Shown here: in pieces, positions 11,898 to 23,300 of the stretch
Layout of the letters: each line of letters opens with the position of its first letter
Numbering within the stretch: position 1 is the first letter of the stretch
NCBI GenBank assembly: GCA_004123355.1
Contig: SCHM01000002.1
Span: 8,839,569 to 8,903,568 of the forward strand
DNA: 64,000 bases
Direction: 5' to 3'
Source of the DNA: Amphirosellinia nigrospora
Taxonomy: Eukaryota; Ascomycota; Sordariomycetes; Xylariales; Xylariaceae
The notes under the pieces: model-generated
What the model was told of the DNA's origin: nothing
What the model saw: only the letters and a program-made list of their open reading frames with translations
The model's database searches: none
Program-made: the position numbers and the translations under genes

Positions 11898-13967
11898 GTT
11901 TGCGATGGATTTCGGCTCCTGTCCCGACTCACACAGGGCCTTTAATGTTGATGATAGTAGGTAGTAGTAATAAGACTGTTAGATGCCAAGGTGCAAAGAA
12001 AAAACCTACCCTGAGAGCAACTGACGCCCCACAAAACATGTCAATATTGCTAGCCACAAACTAGCCGCATTTCATTATCCTTTCCGGGACTGGTGAGGAT
12101 CTTCAACGTCTTCAAACTATTGGACCCATACAAATGAATAGTCTGGTTCACTTACATCCATAGGGTAATCAAGATGAGGCTGGAACATGAGCCTAAAGAT
12201 CTGCCAGCCACACGGTCTGGCAAATATGATCGATAGTAAGTAAGCCCGACGTGACCATCGTTGATGGAGAAAAGTATCGATCAAATTGAGCCACAGCAAA
12301 GCTACAAGGCCCACCGTCGACTGTGATGGGTGCTTCAGGACTATACACTTAGCTCAATTGGTATTTCACTTGCTATCAACTGCGTGGCAAGCCCCTTCCC
12401 TGCTCCAGTCAATTGATTCCTGCAGGTTTCCGTACTATATGACGCCATGTAGATAGTATGATATCATTAAGGACTGAGATGCCCTCATCAGATAGTAGGC
12501 AGCGCGAAGCAACAAGATAGAAAAGTCGCACATCCTCCTCCAGGGAGAACTGTAAATATCGTGGAGCTGTCCATCTTGTGATTTACACCATATGCGCACA
12601 GAGATTCCTATTCGGTGGACAAGTTCACAGCCGCTCCAGATGCTCGCCTTTTTTAGAAAGTTTGTTTCTCATTCTATTAATACGACGAAAATAATTTCTC
12701 AGACGAGAAGATTGGGCTCGAATTTTAACTCCTAGAAGTGTCTTCATATTCGAAACGGGTTTTAGTACCTGTGGTTTAATCATAACGATATCTCAACATG
12801 GTTCATTAGTGAATGACTTACACATTATTTTAACTGTCTAGCCCAGACATCCGACGAGATCTTAGATCACTCTATCTATCGTGTTACGATGTAGTGATAT
12901 CTCTCCCAGCATTCTCTAGAGTGAGTGCCCTATACTTGCTCCTTAGTATCTACGTATATATTAACTCGCGCATGTTTTTCATCACCCAATGCCCTACTTA
13001 TATAATACTTTCACAGAGAAACCCCCATAAGCCAATGCAAGCTCACAATTTCGACGCACAGACTCGAATGTAGTCGAATTCTTGCGAATGATAAGTATCT
13101 TCATACCAAGATATCTCAGTCTTGTGTAGAAACCGGCCCGCCTCCTCATTTCCGCCATTGCAGTGCTTGTCTTCCTCATAGTCTAGTCGAGGTTCTTCCT
13201 GCTATCCTCAGTGACCATATTAAAAGCGAAGGTAACACATAAACCGGCGCAATATACACGCTGAGCTGCCCTCAGGATGTCAACCACCACGAAATCATTG
13301 TGAATTATAATATCGAGGCTCCGTGAATGCTCTGATGACGAGAAGTGTAGGTGCACGCGGCTTATCCTCATCGCAGCATTGCATAAGCCTGCGTCCCTGC
13401 TCTTCGTCATCACCATCCTTACTCATATTGTTTTCCCGCTACTTCTGCATATAACGCTACAGCAGCCGGCACGGGTGAATGAATATCTACCCAGTCCTTC
13501 TTTTCATTCTTCATATGGTCCTGTATGGCGACGAGAGACGAGACTAGGTGTATTAAACCTGTTTTCATACTTAGCCCTCAACCTAATGAGGGGTGGAGGT
13601 TCGCATGCAACGACGGACAAAGATTATAAGAAGCTGAATATCTCACAGTTGACGTAAATTGAGCTCCTATTCTGGGAATAAATGCGATGATTGGCATGCG
13701 TTTGTCGACATATTAGGTGCAAAACGGTTCATAGATGTAGGCCAGCGAATGAGCTGACCGTGACGGCTGCCAAGCCTTCAACCGTCACACCGAGGCTGGC
13801 GGCGGGCGGTTGCCGACATCTGGAGTTTGGACTTACACTTACACCCCTTTCCTTACTGATGTTTTTTTACTTTTCCCCCGGCATCATAATCGTCTTTGAG
13901 TACTACATACAAGAACGAGGACGGGAACGAGAACAAACGCAACACTGTCGGTACGAACACATTGAGA
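11898..13967. other. Intergenic, no gene recognised
   Basis: I see no supported gene. Small open frames (12117-12314, 12994-13416, 13379-13657) have no family match and no intron context. The last 130 bp are pyrimidine-rich and serve the downstream dehydrogenase. Confidence 0.45.
13841..13889 (+). promoter_or_regulatory. Pyrimidine-rich leader before the dehydrogenase
   Basis: This is a CT-rich block (CCCCTTTCC, a T7 run, CCCCC) ending about 80 bp before the ATG at 13968. Such blocks are common just upstream of transcription starts in well-expressed filamentous fungal genes. Confidence 0.3.
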
Positions 13968-15116
13968 ATGAAGCTTGCCGTCTTCTCCGCCAAGCCTTAT
14001 GACAAGGTCTACCTGACCCAGGCACGGGCAGCTGCCTCACTCAACCATGACAACCCTGATAACCCCGACCTCGACACCAGCATCGAGATCGCATACCACG
14101 AGTTCGCGCTGAATGCCGAGACGGCGTCCCTCGCCGCGGGTGCCTCTGCCGTCTGCGTCTTCGTGAACGACACACTGTCCGGGCCGGTGCTCACGTCTCT
14201 GCACTCGCTGGGCGTGCGCGCCATCCTTCTGCGCTGCGCCGGCTACAACAACGTGGACCTCGAGACGGCCGCACGCCTGGCCTTGTTCGTCGCCAACGTG
14301 CCCTCGTATAGCCCTGAGGCCGTCGCCGAGTTCGCCGTCGCTCTGGTCCAGACTTTGAATCGCAATACCCACCGCGCCTACAACCGCGTGCGCGAGGCCA
14401 ACTTCTCCCTCGATGGCCTCCTCGGCCGCACGTTACATGGCAAGACCGTAGGCATCATCGGTACGGGCAAGATCGGCGTGGCCTTTGGACGCATCATGCG
14501 AGGTTTTGGATGCGAGTTGCTTGCGTACGACCCCTTCCGCAACGACGAGTTCAACAAGTACGGAGAGTACACCACGCTGGAGCATCTGCTCTCCTGCGCC
14601 GATATCGTCAGCCTACACTGTCCGCTGATGGATAGCACACGCCATATCATAAACGAAACCACGCTGGGCCAGATGAAGAAGGGAGCGATGCTGGTGAACA
14701 CGTCGCGTGGAGGCTTGGTCAACACGAAGGCCGTCATCGCCGCGCTGAAAAAGAAACAGCTTGGCGGCTTGGCACTCGACGTATACGAGCACGAAAGCGC
14801 CTTTTTCTATGACGACCACTCTGGCACCATCATAGATGACGACGACTTGATGAGGCTCACCACATTCCACAATGTCCTAGTCTGTGGACACCAGGCTTTT
14901 TTCACTGAGGAGGCCATGCGGGAGATCGCTGACGCTACTCTCAAGAACCTGGCAGATTTTGTACATGGACGGGAATGCCAAAATTCGCTGGTCCAACCCA
15001 GCCCGGAACAGGGTGCAGCGCCAACAAGCGCGCCCGAAGTGACACTATCCCATTCGGATTTAGATATCCTAGGTCCCTGGCCGCTAGCCAGTATGGGACA
15101 GGTAGAGATGGATTAG
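13968..15116 (+). CDS. D-lactate dehydrogenase-type 2-hydroxyacid dehydrogenase
   Basis: This is a 382-aa NAD-dependent D-2-hydroxyacid dehydrogenase, reducing pyruvate-like 2-oxoacids. I chose the ATG at 13968 because MKLAVFSAKPYD is the usual family start; the frame is open upstream without similarity. It has the Rossmann motif GIIGTGKIG (residues about 162-170), the catalytic Arg in NTSRGGLV, the Glu in ALDVYEHE and the catalytic His in CGHQAFF. The insert DDHSGTIIDDDDL before the His is typical of this LDH branch. A C-terminal tail of about 45 residues rich in Ser, Pro and Ala follows the fold. There are no introns and no frame breaks. The coding sequence is clearly richer in G and C than its flanks. 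Fungal members of this branch resemble bacterial enzymes. Confidence 0.92.
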   Translation: MKLAVFSAKPYDKVYLTQARAAASLNHDNPDNPDLDTSIEIAYHEFALNAETASLAAGASAVCVFVNDTLSGPVLTSLHSLGVRAILLRCAGYNNVDLETAARLALFVANVPSYSPEAVAEFAVALVQTLNRNTHRAYNRVREANFSLDGLLGRTLHGKTVGIIGTGKIGVAFGRIMRGFGCELLAYDPFRNDEFNKYGEYTTLEHLLSCADIVSLHCPLMDSTRHIINETTLGQMKKGAMLVNTSRGGLVNTKAVIAALKKKQLGGLALDVYEHESAFFYDDHSGTIIDDDDLMRLTTFHNVLVCGHQAFFTEEAMREIADATLKNLADFVHGRECQNSLVQPSPEQGAAPTSAPEVTLSHSDLDILGPWPLASMGQVEMD

Positions 15117-15499
15117 TCACGAAGAATACAAGGAGGATCATGAAGACGGCGGTGCTGAGATAGAGTAGACCGGGCTAGAAGATTACCGGCTTCTGGTTCC
15201 TCGCAGCAGTTGGATCGCGAACCTAGCAGACGAAAAATACGCCTTACGAACAGACGGTAGACGTGCTCTTTCATGGTAAACTACACGGGTCGTAACTACA
15301 AGTTGACAGTAATTATATCCCTGCGGATTCGTGCTAGGACTATTCAATATGCTTGAAACAAACACAGCTCACACGTATTGGAAAAGCCTGTGCCTGCTAT
15401 TTAGAGGCCTGGCGTGAAGAACAGGACGCGCATAGGCCATACCATACCCTATCCGTCTCCCTTGTCATTCGGTGAGCTCTCTGCCTAGTAGGTGCTTCT

Positions 15500-17678
15500 T
15501 TACGCGACCACAAATCTGTCCTTCTCTACTAGTACGCCATCCTTATCAACACGAATTTGCTCAGACCAAAACCTGACCTCTACCCCGAACTCCGTGACGT
15601 CAGGCGCAAGAACCGCGCTGGTGCTATTGCTCCACTGTTCCAAAGGAACGTCCTCGTCGGCACCGTACCATAGAATTGTGTACGCTTCCTGGTGCGGGAT
15701 AGGGATCTCCCTAAATTCCGCTAGTGGGAGGAGGTCAAGGCTGACCTTTGTTGAGCCATCCGGCTGGGCCGTCTGTGTGACATTATCGAGAAGAGAGAGT
15801 GGCTCTAAGTATTCACAAGTCAGTAACTTTCCACTCGTATCAGAGCTCTACCTTATTTCTAGAGACTCGAGGGCATGCAAGCGCAAATAGAAGTAAAGGC
15901 TTTGTTAAAAGTGACAATCTACAGCACTGAAGTGCGTACTGAGGAGCGCTAGCCAGAGGCCTTCTAAGCAGGCGTAACAATAGTTCGGCGAGTAAATACT
16001 ACGCATCGTGCAATAATCATTCGTAGGGCGATAACTCGTCTCGTTGGTCTCGGAGAATCTAAGCAGCATTGTGAACACATAAGGGCTATCCAGAGGATCA
16101 TTATGGCACTGCAATACTCACGTGGGATATAATCCGTGGTACGTTAGCTCGAAATTAAACCTAACGGACGCAGTATGGTTTAGATGTCTCCAAGATACTT
16201 GAAACACGGCAAGGCGGTCGGGAACTTACTCTTCCTCGGCGACGCCGTATTCTAGTACCTCGAGGTTGCACAGCTGAGCGGTGCCTTGTATCTCCTCGTT
16301 CAACAACGTGAACGATAGCTCGTGTTCACCGGACTCAGTGCCGAGTCTATCTTCATGTTGTATATGTACCGGCCACTCCTAGTTCAGGGTTAATCTCCCA
16401 TCCCACGTCCTCTCCGTCGACTTCGACGCGCAAGTCGCTGCTTGCCGTCATGCCACTATTAGGACCCTAGAGTTAGTCCATCACTACCGAGGCATAGAAC
16501 ACCAAGGGCATTGATAGATTGAAGGCATGATCGGAGAATGAGATATCTCAATGGACAACTCAGGCGGCCGAGATGGGCCGAAAAGGGGTATTATGAACTC
16601 TGGAGCACTAACGAGACGCTAAATTGAAGGAGGTACGTGTCGTATGTTCCCGCGGAAGTGAAGGTGTCACTCCACTTTTGTGATGTGTTTAACAGCGTCC
16701 ATGGGTACGCCTGTATCGGCATGTTGGTACGCTGGATCTTAGGCTCGCTCGGGGGGTCGGTGTACCACTGCGTCCACGGTACGGAGCTCGGGGACTGAGC
16801 AGCGTTGACGCCGAAGTAGGCGTACCCTCCCTCGTATTCCTCGCCGACGTCGATGATAGAATGGCCAAGCTCGTGACGGAGGACAGCGGGACCGTTGACG
16901 GGCGAAGCGGTGACGACGCTAAGGACAAAGGCTCAGCGGCCAGAACGTCAAGATGAGAAAGGGGGCAGGGCCCACGTAAACTCGCCACCTAATCCTCCGT
17001 ATAATGGATCATTTCCCAGAAGAATAGGGTAATCACAAGCTTCCGTTGACTGGCAGGCTGCGTGGGCTACGTCCGGTTTATCGTAGTAGACACCACGGAG
17101 CTCGGTGCCATCTCGATAGAGGCCGTAGACGGTGCTTTTTTCAGACGTGACATTAGCTTTGAAGCAAGATAACCCTTTTTTTAACAGGCGTATACGAACT
17201 CTAAGGGCTTCCCACCGACACCAACGCCGAATGTAGATATAGACGTGTTTCACCTATACCATAACATGCAAGCATGGCGCACCTCGGCACTGGGGGAAAA
17301 TCCAGCCCAGAAGTTCATTAAAGGAACGACATCTGCGAATGTCTGTCCGTCCGTGACGTTCGTAGCGAGGGCCAACGCGTCAGCGAAGAGTCCTTCTCAT
17401 CCTCTGTATCTACAGCGTTCTATCAGTTGGGAGAGTCCACGCTAGCCTAGCTTGTAGAGCATCGCCTTACACCCGTCGCCAAAGAAGATGAGATCGATGC
17501 GATTGCTTGAAGGTCCAGTTACGATGAGGGGTTGAATCTCAAGAGGGGGCGGAGCGACATCCTGTCTCGGCTGGGTGGTACCAGCCCTGCGACTTGCGAA
17601 GCTGCCTTCCCACTGATGCTCGCAGAACTGCGCCAGAGCAACGCTCGCGGAACTAGCTAGTAAGATGAGGCTCTTCAT
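15500..17678 (-). CDS. Secreted peptidase M64 (IgA-peptidase-like metalloprotease)
   Basis: This is a secreted zinc metallopeptidase. The signal peptide is MKSLILLASSASVALA, and exon 1 is 17678-17471. Introns are seen at 17470-17410 (61 bp) and 16975-16919 (57 bp), and others are likely near 17.2 kb and downstream. The zinc motif HELGH is encoded at 16861-16875, followed by SIIDVGEEYEGGYAYFGVN, the M64 signature. Upstream are FFGDG and YGLYRDGTELRGVYYDKP, and downstream are SSVPWTQWYTDPP and ETNETSYRPTNDYCTMRS. The last exon ends in KDRFVVA with stop TAA at 15500-15502. At least one single-base break lies near 17385 (a missing C before LFADALALATNVT). The order and spacing of all blocks match fungal M64 proteins. 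Confidence 0.88.
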
Positions 17679-17740
17679 GGTGAGAATCCGTGGCGTCTAC
17701 AGGGAAACAAGAGGAGCCACTCGCCGGCCAATCTTCACCG

Positions 17741-17750
17741 ATTTTATACA
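17741..17750 (-). promoter_or_regulatory. Putative TATA box of the M64 peptidase gene
   Basis: On the minus strand this reads TATAAAAT, about 65 bp upstream of the start codon at 17678. This is a usual distance for a fungal core promoter. Confidence 0.45.
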
Positions 17751-18280
17751 AACCAACTCAACTCATGAAAGATCGTCATACGTGGTGATACACTGAAGAA
17801 TCGTTCTTGGCTTACCCCAAGAATTGTCATCTGCCCAGCTTACCTTCCAGAAGAGGCATGCCGTTGATCTTGGTACGCCTAGTCAATTGGTGGATATTCA
17901 GTGCGATTCTCCAACTCGTATCTTTTCTATCTGAGTCGCTACGTATTGAGATGTATCGAATGTCTACAATAATCAACACTTGCATCTTCGCTTGCTAGAG
18001 TATGATGATAGTAGAAGAAGAACCTACCAAGGGAACAGAGACCGCAAATGTCGACACCTCGACGATAACCCGTTACATCCGAGCTCATACAGCATACATT
18101 CAATCCGCGTAATGATCAATGAGAACCAAATGGATTATGTATTGGAACTGCATATCCTACGCCCAGAACAGTTTATACAACAATAAACCCGCCAAGTTGC
18201 ACCCGAAGTAGGAAACAGTAATTTTGATTAAGGCCATAGACATTATAAATAACCTAGTTCATGACTGACGTATAGGCTCA

Positions 18281-18874
18281 TCACGTCTCATACTTCTCCA
18301 TCTCACGGGCCACCCCTAAATCCCACAAGCGCTCGTGGCACCTGAACGGCGGTAGATCAATCCTGCCTAGCGCAACAGCCTGCCCGTTGGTCAGATCGTT
18401 CATCGCCTAGCGCGATATTGTACCCCGCGCCCGCGTGGTCTATGGCCAGGACGTGATGCTCCGGCCGTTGTAAGTGAGCTTCCAGCACGTGCCGCAGGAG
18501 GCCGAATTCCAACCCGCGACGCGCGGCGGCCGCCCCGATATACGGGAATTTCGGGATCGTCCCTGCGTCTGCCACCCGTATCGTGTATAAGCCGCGCCGC
18601 CGTCGGAGCACGACACTGCCGTCATGCTGCTCCGGCATCATCGTAGCCTTGGTCATAGGCCACTAGTTTTGCATGTGTTAGTTGGTAGTCTCTCTAAGGG
18701 TCCCGCAGATAGGTACGGATGTGTATATCTATTCGAGAATAACGGATAGAGAGGGGGTAAGCGGCCGAGAAAAGGGGTTCAGGGGCGGGAAAGTAACAAA
18801 CATGTAAACCTACCTGTCACAGCTGAGGTGGCAACGGCCAACGTGAGGAAGCTGAAGATATTGGAGAGCTGCAT
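18281..18874 (-). pseudogene. Cerato-platanin family gene, reading frame broken
   Basis: Cerato-platanins are small secreted fungal proteins with an expansin-like double-psi beta-barrel that act at the cell wall and are sensed by plants. Exon 1 (18874-18814) encodes a signal peptide starting MQLSNIFSFLTLAVATSAVT. A 151-bp intron follows (donor GTAGGT, acceptor CTAG at 18663). The rest holds recognisable family blocks in order: VAYDQGYDDA, TAVSCSDGG, a KFPYIG segment, WNSASCGTCWKLTYNG, LAIDHAGAGYNIAL and NDLTNGQAVALGRID. The reading frame is interrupted about five times, and the last 20 or so residues diverge from the usual C-terminus. All family blocks survive, so decay is recent or the breaks are sequence errors. 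Confidence 0.75.
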
Positions 18875-19031
18875 CTTGTGTTTCGGTTCGTCTGGCTTGG
18901 CGATGAGATTGAAGCTGTGGAGTGTTCGTCGAATCGAGACTACGAAGGGCGATTAGGAAGAATGGCTGGAGATTGCTGATGCTCTGTCTGGTCTCTGATA
19001 TATGAGACAAGATTCGCATTCGACGCGGCCC

Positions 19032-19040
19032 TTATATACA
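19032..19040 (-). promoter_or_regulatory. Putative TATA box of the cerato-platanin gene
   Basis: On the minus strand this reads TATATAAG, about 160 bp upstream of the ATG at 18874, followed by a CT/CA-rich leader. Confidence 0.35.
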
Positions 19041-20347
19041 TATACGACTTCCATCTCCTCCCTTGCCTTGCGAGCCCCGTGTTCGGCAGGTCTCATACGT
19101 GTATCTGTCTTAACCATCTTTGTAGTATCGTGCCATGGCTCTTCGTATTAGACGATTGAAGCGGGTAGATCGGGCACAAGTCAAGTTAGGCAACGTGATG
19201 TAACGCCGCAGCACATCCCTGCTGCCACCTTCACTGGAGAACCCGTTGAATCACTACTGGCTTCCGGCTATCGCTGTAGCAATCCGTGCGGTGTAAGTCT
19301 AATTAAGCTTACATTTGTACATGAAGCTATACGGGACGATACGAATTACAACCACGTTAGGCTATGCGTCTAGAATATGCGGGACACGCATGACTAGGTA
19401 TTCTTTTTTTTTTGGGCTTCTCCGACTGGTCCTATTAGAACAAAAAGCCAAGCAGCCAAATGTTTACAAACACAACATAACCGGCCGTAAGACATGCTTG
19501 AGCTCTCACATCCCCCGTACAGCATACCTTCAGCCCTCCCCTATCCACACAAAAACAAGAACTAGACCTATTCCATAAGCATCGTGGGCCGCTATAAATC
19601 TCGTATTAGGCCAGCTGACTTGTGGGTGAGGCCTATGCGCACCGCCGATCCACGTTGGAGGCGTTCGTATTGGCGGTCATTGCCCCGCGACCCTGAAAGG
19701 ACCCAAGCGCTTAGCTTCTAATTTACTACCTTTCCAAGGGTCTGGAACAGGCCTCCAAGTTGCACTACAGCCAGATATGTTTTGTAGGTTAGGTGAATCG
19801 GGGCGTGTTTTGGGTTGTTGCAATGCTGGCGAATGAATAGATAGTACTACTATTGCTTCGTGCCTTTTCCACGGCTCAATAGTACCTATAAGGCATATAT
19901 CTACACCAACATTCATCATTCGACTTGGGTGTTTTATTGGGCTACGAAGCATACTCGGGAGGAAGCGAGATAGGGTAAAGGATTATTACTATATATCTGT
20001 CTCTTTAGGTACCTCCCATTAAACTTCTCATCTTGCTCTGTTATATGCACGCCAGGTCTCGCCTGTCGTTATGAGAGCACGCCAGCCTCCTAACCCACAG
20101 GCTATGCAAAGTACAAAGGAAAAATAAATTGCTTCATCTTCTGGACCAATCCGAAGATGTCGCATATGTGATCAGTGAAAAGATCGAGTATGTAGGTAGG
20201 TATCATTAAGTTTCTCGTGACAAGCACCAAAATATTTGGGTATGGGTATCAATCTAGAGTGATGCAAAGAAACAGCAAACAATATCAAAGCAGATTCAAC
20301 GGCCGCAACAGTCTAGGATGCACCTCCTCGATCGGCAGCTCCCGCGT
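19041..20347. other. Intergenic between cerato-platanin and the large coiled-coil gene
   Basis: I see no supported gene. It contains a T run at about 19404-19413 and TAGGTACC/GTAGGTAGGTA words near 20007 and 20190. The last 100 bp are the 3' region of the large coiled-coil gene. Confidence 0.45.
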
Positions 20348-23300
20348 TTAGTCGTCAAAGAAGGACGCATCATCAAATTCTTCCATGCGAGCGTCATCAT
20401 CATATGAATTAGACTGCATCATGGGCGGTGTACGAGGCTCTGTGCGTTCTTGTCGAGGAGGAGGAGTGCTTGCGAGGGGCATCTTCTCAGCCTGTCGAGC
20501 CGTTACTGATGGCCCCCGAGTCCTATTTGCAAACTGCTCAGCAGTGTAGCGGCGACCGGTGTTCCCAAATGCTGTAGGTTGCGGCTCGCTTGGCTCTGCC
20601 AGAGGGGCATTACGAATCCCCGAAGCAGGTGGGGTCATTAGACCGGAGAGGAGACCGTTGCGAGACGTCACTAAATTGGATTTCGAGGGAGTAGCGGTCC
20701 TTCCCACAATGGGCGACGACATGGCGCCGGACAAGTTCAGCGAAGACTGATTTGATCGGCGCCAACTACCCCAAGCAGCAGCGAGCGGACCTACTGCTTG
20801 AGCGACTCGGGGGTTGCTGCTTTCGATATTGTCGCCGCGATGTTGGGTAAATTCAGAGCGGAACCACCGTTCATGGCACGCTCACGTTCTTGCTCCTCCA
20901 TTTGAAGATTCGCTTTTAGACGAATGGCCGCATCCTTGACTGCTTCACGGTCGTATCTGTCCGCAGAAAGAGCCGCAATGATATCCTGGAGATCGCCGTG
21001 TCTCACGCCTAATAGTTCGCGCAACCACGTAATTTCATCATCTCGCTTGGAAATCTTGGCGGCGGCTTCAGGATCGAGATCAGCAACTTCCTGTTCAAGC
21101 TCTTCGATCCGTTGTTCGCGAGCTTGCAGTTGTTCTTGTAGAACCATAATGGACTCGCGAAGTGCCTGGGGTGAAATCTTCTCTGGAAGTTGCATGGCTT
21201 GTGCCAGCTGCTTGGTCTGGCCAGCAGGACCAGTGTGGGCTGAAGGTTCGGGCATAGCAACAGCCTTCGAAGCTTGCGCTGCGGCTTGAGCGGCAGCTCT
21301 GGCTGCCTCTTGGGCTACTTGCACCTTATCTTCCAGATGGGCGACACGGTCTTGTAGGTGCTCAGTCTTAGATGCTGATAGACTGAGTCGTTCTAGTAGA
21401 TTTTGCTCTGTGCGCTGGGCATCTTCAGCTGCGTTGTTGATTTGGCGCTCATACCGGGCCTGAAGATCTTCCAGCTCATTCTGGTGCTTGCGGGACATGT
21501 CTTCAAGCTCGCTGGTTTTGGCACTCTTAATAGCCTGAAGCTCGGTTTCTTTGGTTTTCTTTGGTATACTGTGCTTCTTCAAGCATCATTTCGTGATGCT
21601 CGTGTTGCAGAGTGACTGCATCCAGTTCTGACCTGGTCCAATTCAGCCCGAAGCTTAGTAGTTCCTCTTCGTAATCGGTCTTGACCTGATCACGAGCGCT
21701 TCTAGTTCAATGGACACAAACTCCTCGCCTCAATAACTTCTTGCTGAGCACGGGCCACGGCGGCGGCCCGGCATTCTTACCGTCTTGGATTTCGAGTTCC
21801 CGCTGAATCTCAGCCTCTGCAGAATCCTTGGTTTCTCGAGTTTCAAATTGACTCGCTGGACTTCGCAGCGGCACAGTTCTTGACTTCCTCAATCTCAAGT
21901 TCGGCGTTTTGCTTGTCGATTATTGCTTTATCCTGTGCTTCTTGTGCTTCTCTTTTGAGCACGAAGGACTTGTTGGTGAAGATCGTGATTGTCATTACGG
22001 AGGTCGGTGAGCAGTCCTTCGAGGCGCTTACACTCGCTAACAGCTCTCATGCCAGCACGCTCTCCACTTTCAAGTCTCTCGACTTCAACCTCAAGCCTCT
22101 CACGAGTTCGTGCCTCTGCCTGGAGCCGGGCATCCAGAACTTCATGGGCGAGCTATGAGGGCTTGTTCCTTCTTAGACCGTCGGGAGTTTTCTTCGGTGA
22201 TTCCTGAGCTGCATGTGCCATATCATCCTGAAGGAAACGAACTTGGCTCTCCAGTTGTTCCTAATCCGTTCATTCTCCTCAAGCTGGACACCAAGGGTGT
22301 CAATGAGCTATGGAGATGTTTGTTTTAGTAACAGACTCAACAAAGTCGTCGGCTTGCCGAGTCGCCGAGTCTCTTGCTTGTTCAGCTTCAGAGCGCCAAT
22401 GGCGCGCCTCTTTTCGTGACTCGCGAAGCTCTGCATCTGCAATATTTAGACGATTCTTGAGCTCCGCCTGGGTTTGTTCTGCATTCGCCTGGGCCGCATC
22501 AAGAAGAGCAAGACGCATAGATGTCTTCCCGGAGGCTTGCTCAATGCTCTTGATCTTCTGGTCACGCTCTTCAACGACAGCTCTGAGACGATCTTCCTCT
22601 TCAGAGGAAATTCGGAGCAGCCGCTGAATCTCCGAAAGTCTGTCCTCCGCTTCTCGACGAGCAGAAAGCTCCAGTTCTGTTTTACCTTCTTGTGCCTTCA
22701 ATCTGTCCTCCAAATCATGTATTCGCTGATCAAAGATGCTGCGGTTCATGATCTCGACCTCGACCTTGGTCTCGGCTTGTTCTAGTTGTCGGCGAAGCTC
22801 AGCAAAACGGTCTTCCGCAGAACGTCGGGTAGCTATCTCGGATTCAACTCTCGCTTCACTGGCACGGAGTTTTTCTTCGAGTTCTTGAACCCGTGATCGT
22901 TCCGCGTTGTGTCTTGACTCTTCTGTATGTAGCCGGTCCTCGAGAGCATTCATCTTTAGCTGCATCTCGTTGAATTTCTTGTTCACTTCCTCATCATCCT
23001 CGACAACTAGTGGCGGCGTTGGAGGAATGCGGTTCTTGATTGCTTCCTCGACAATGTTCTTGAGATCTTCGCCACGAAAGTTGGGTAAGCTCTCGGTAAT
23101 GTGAACCCTCATATCCTCAAGAGCCTTAATAACAGTTGACTCCTCCTTCGACTGGTGGTCCTCGATCGACGTAAACTGAGTTGACTCTAGAGCACGAGCA
23201 GTCTGATGCTGGCTCATAGCATCGATGACAGCAAAGCGAATTTGCTCTAGCCTTCTATCTCTCCTTGGGCTCATGGACCGATGGATTGGAAGTTCCTCGT

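Noticed and set aside
14009-14870. Antisense ORFs opposite the D-lactate dehydrogenase
   Set aside because: They are shadows caused by GC-rich third positions; translations have no domain and the sense strand has a full enzyme.
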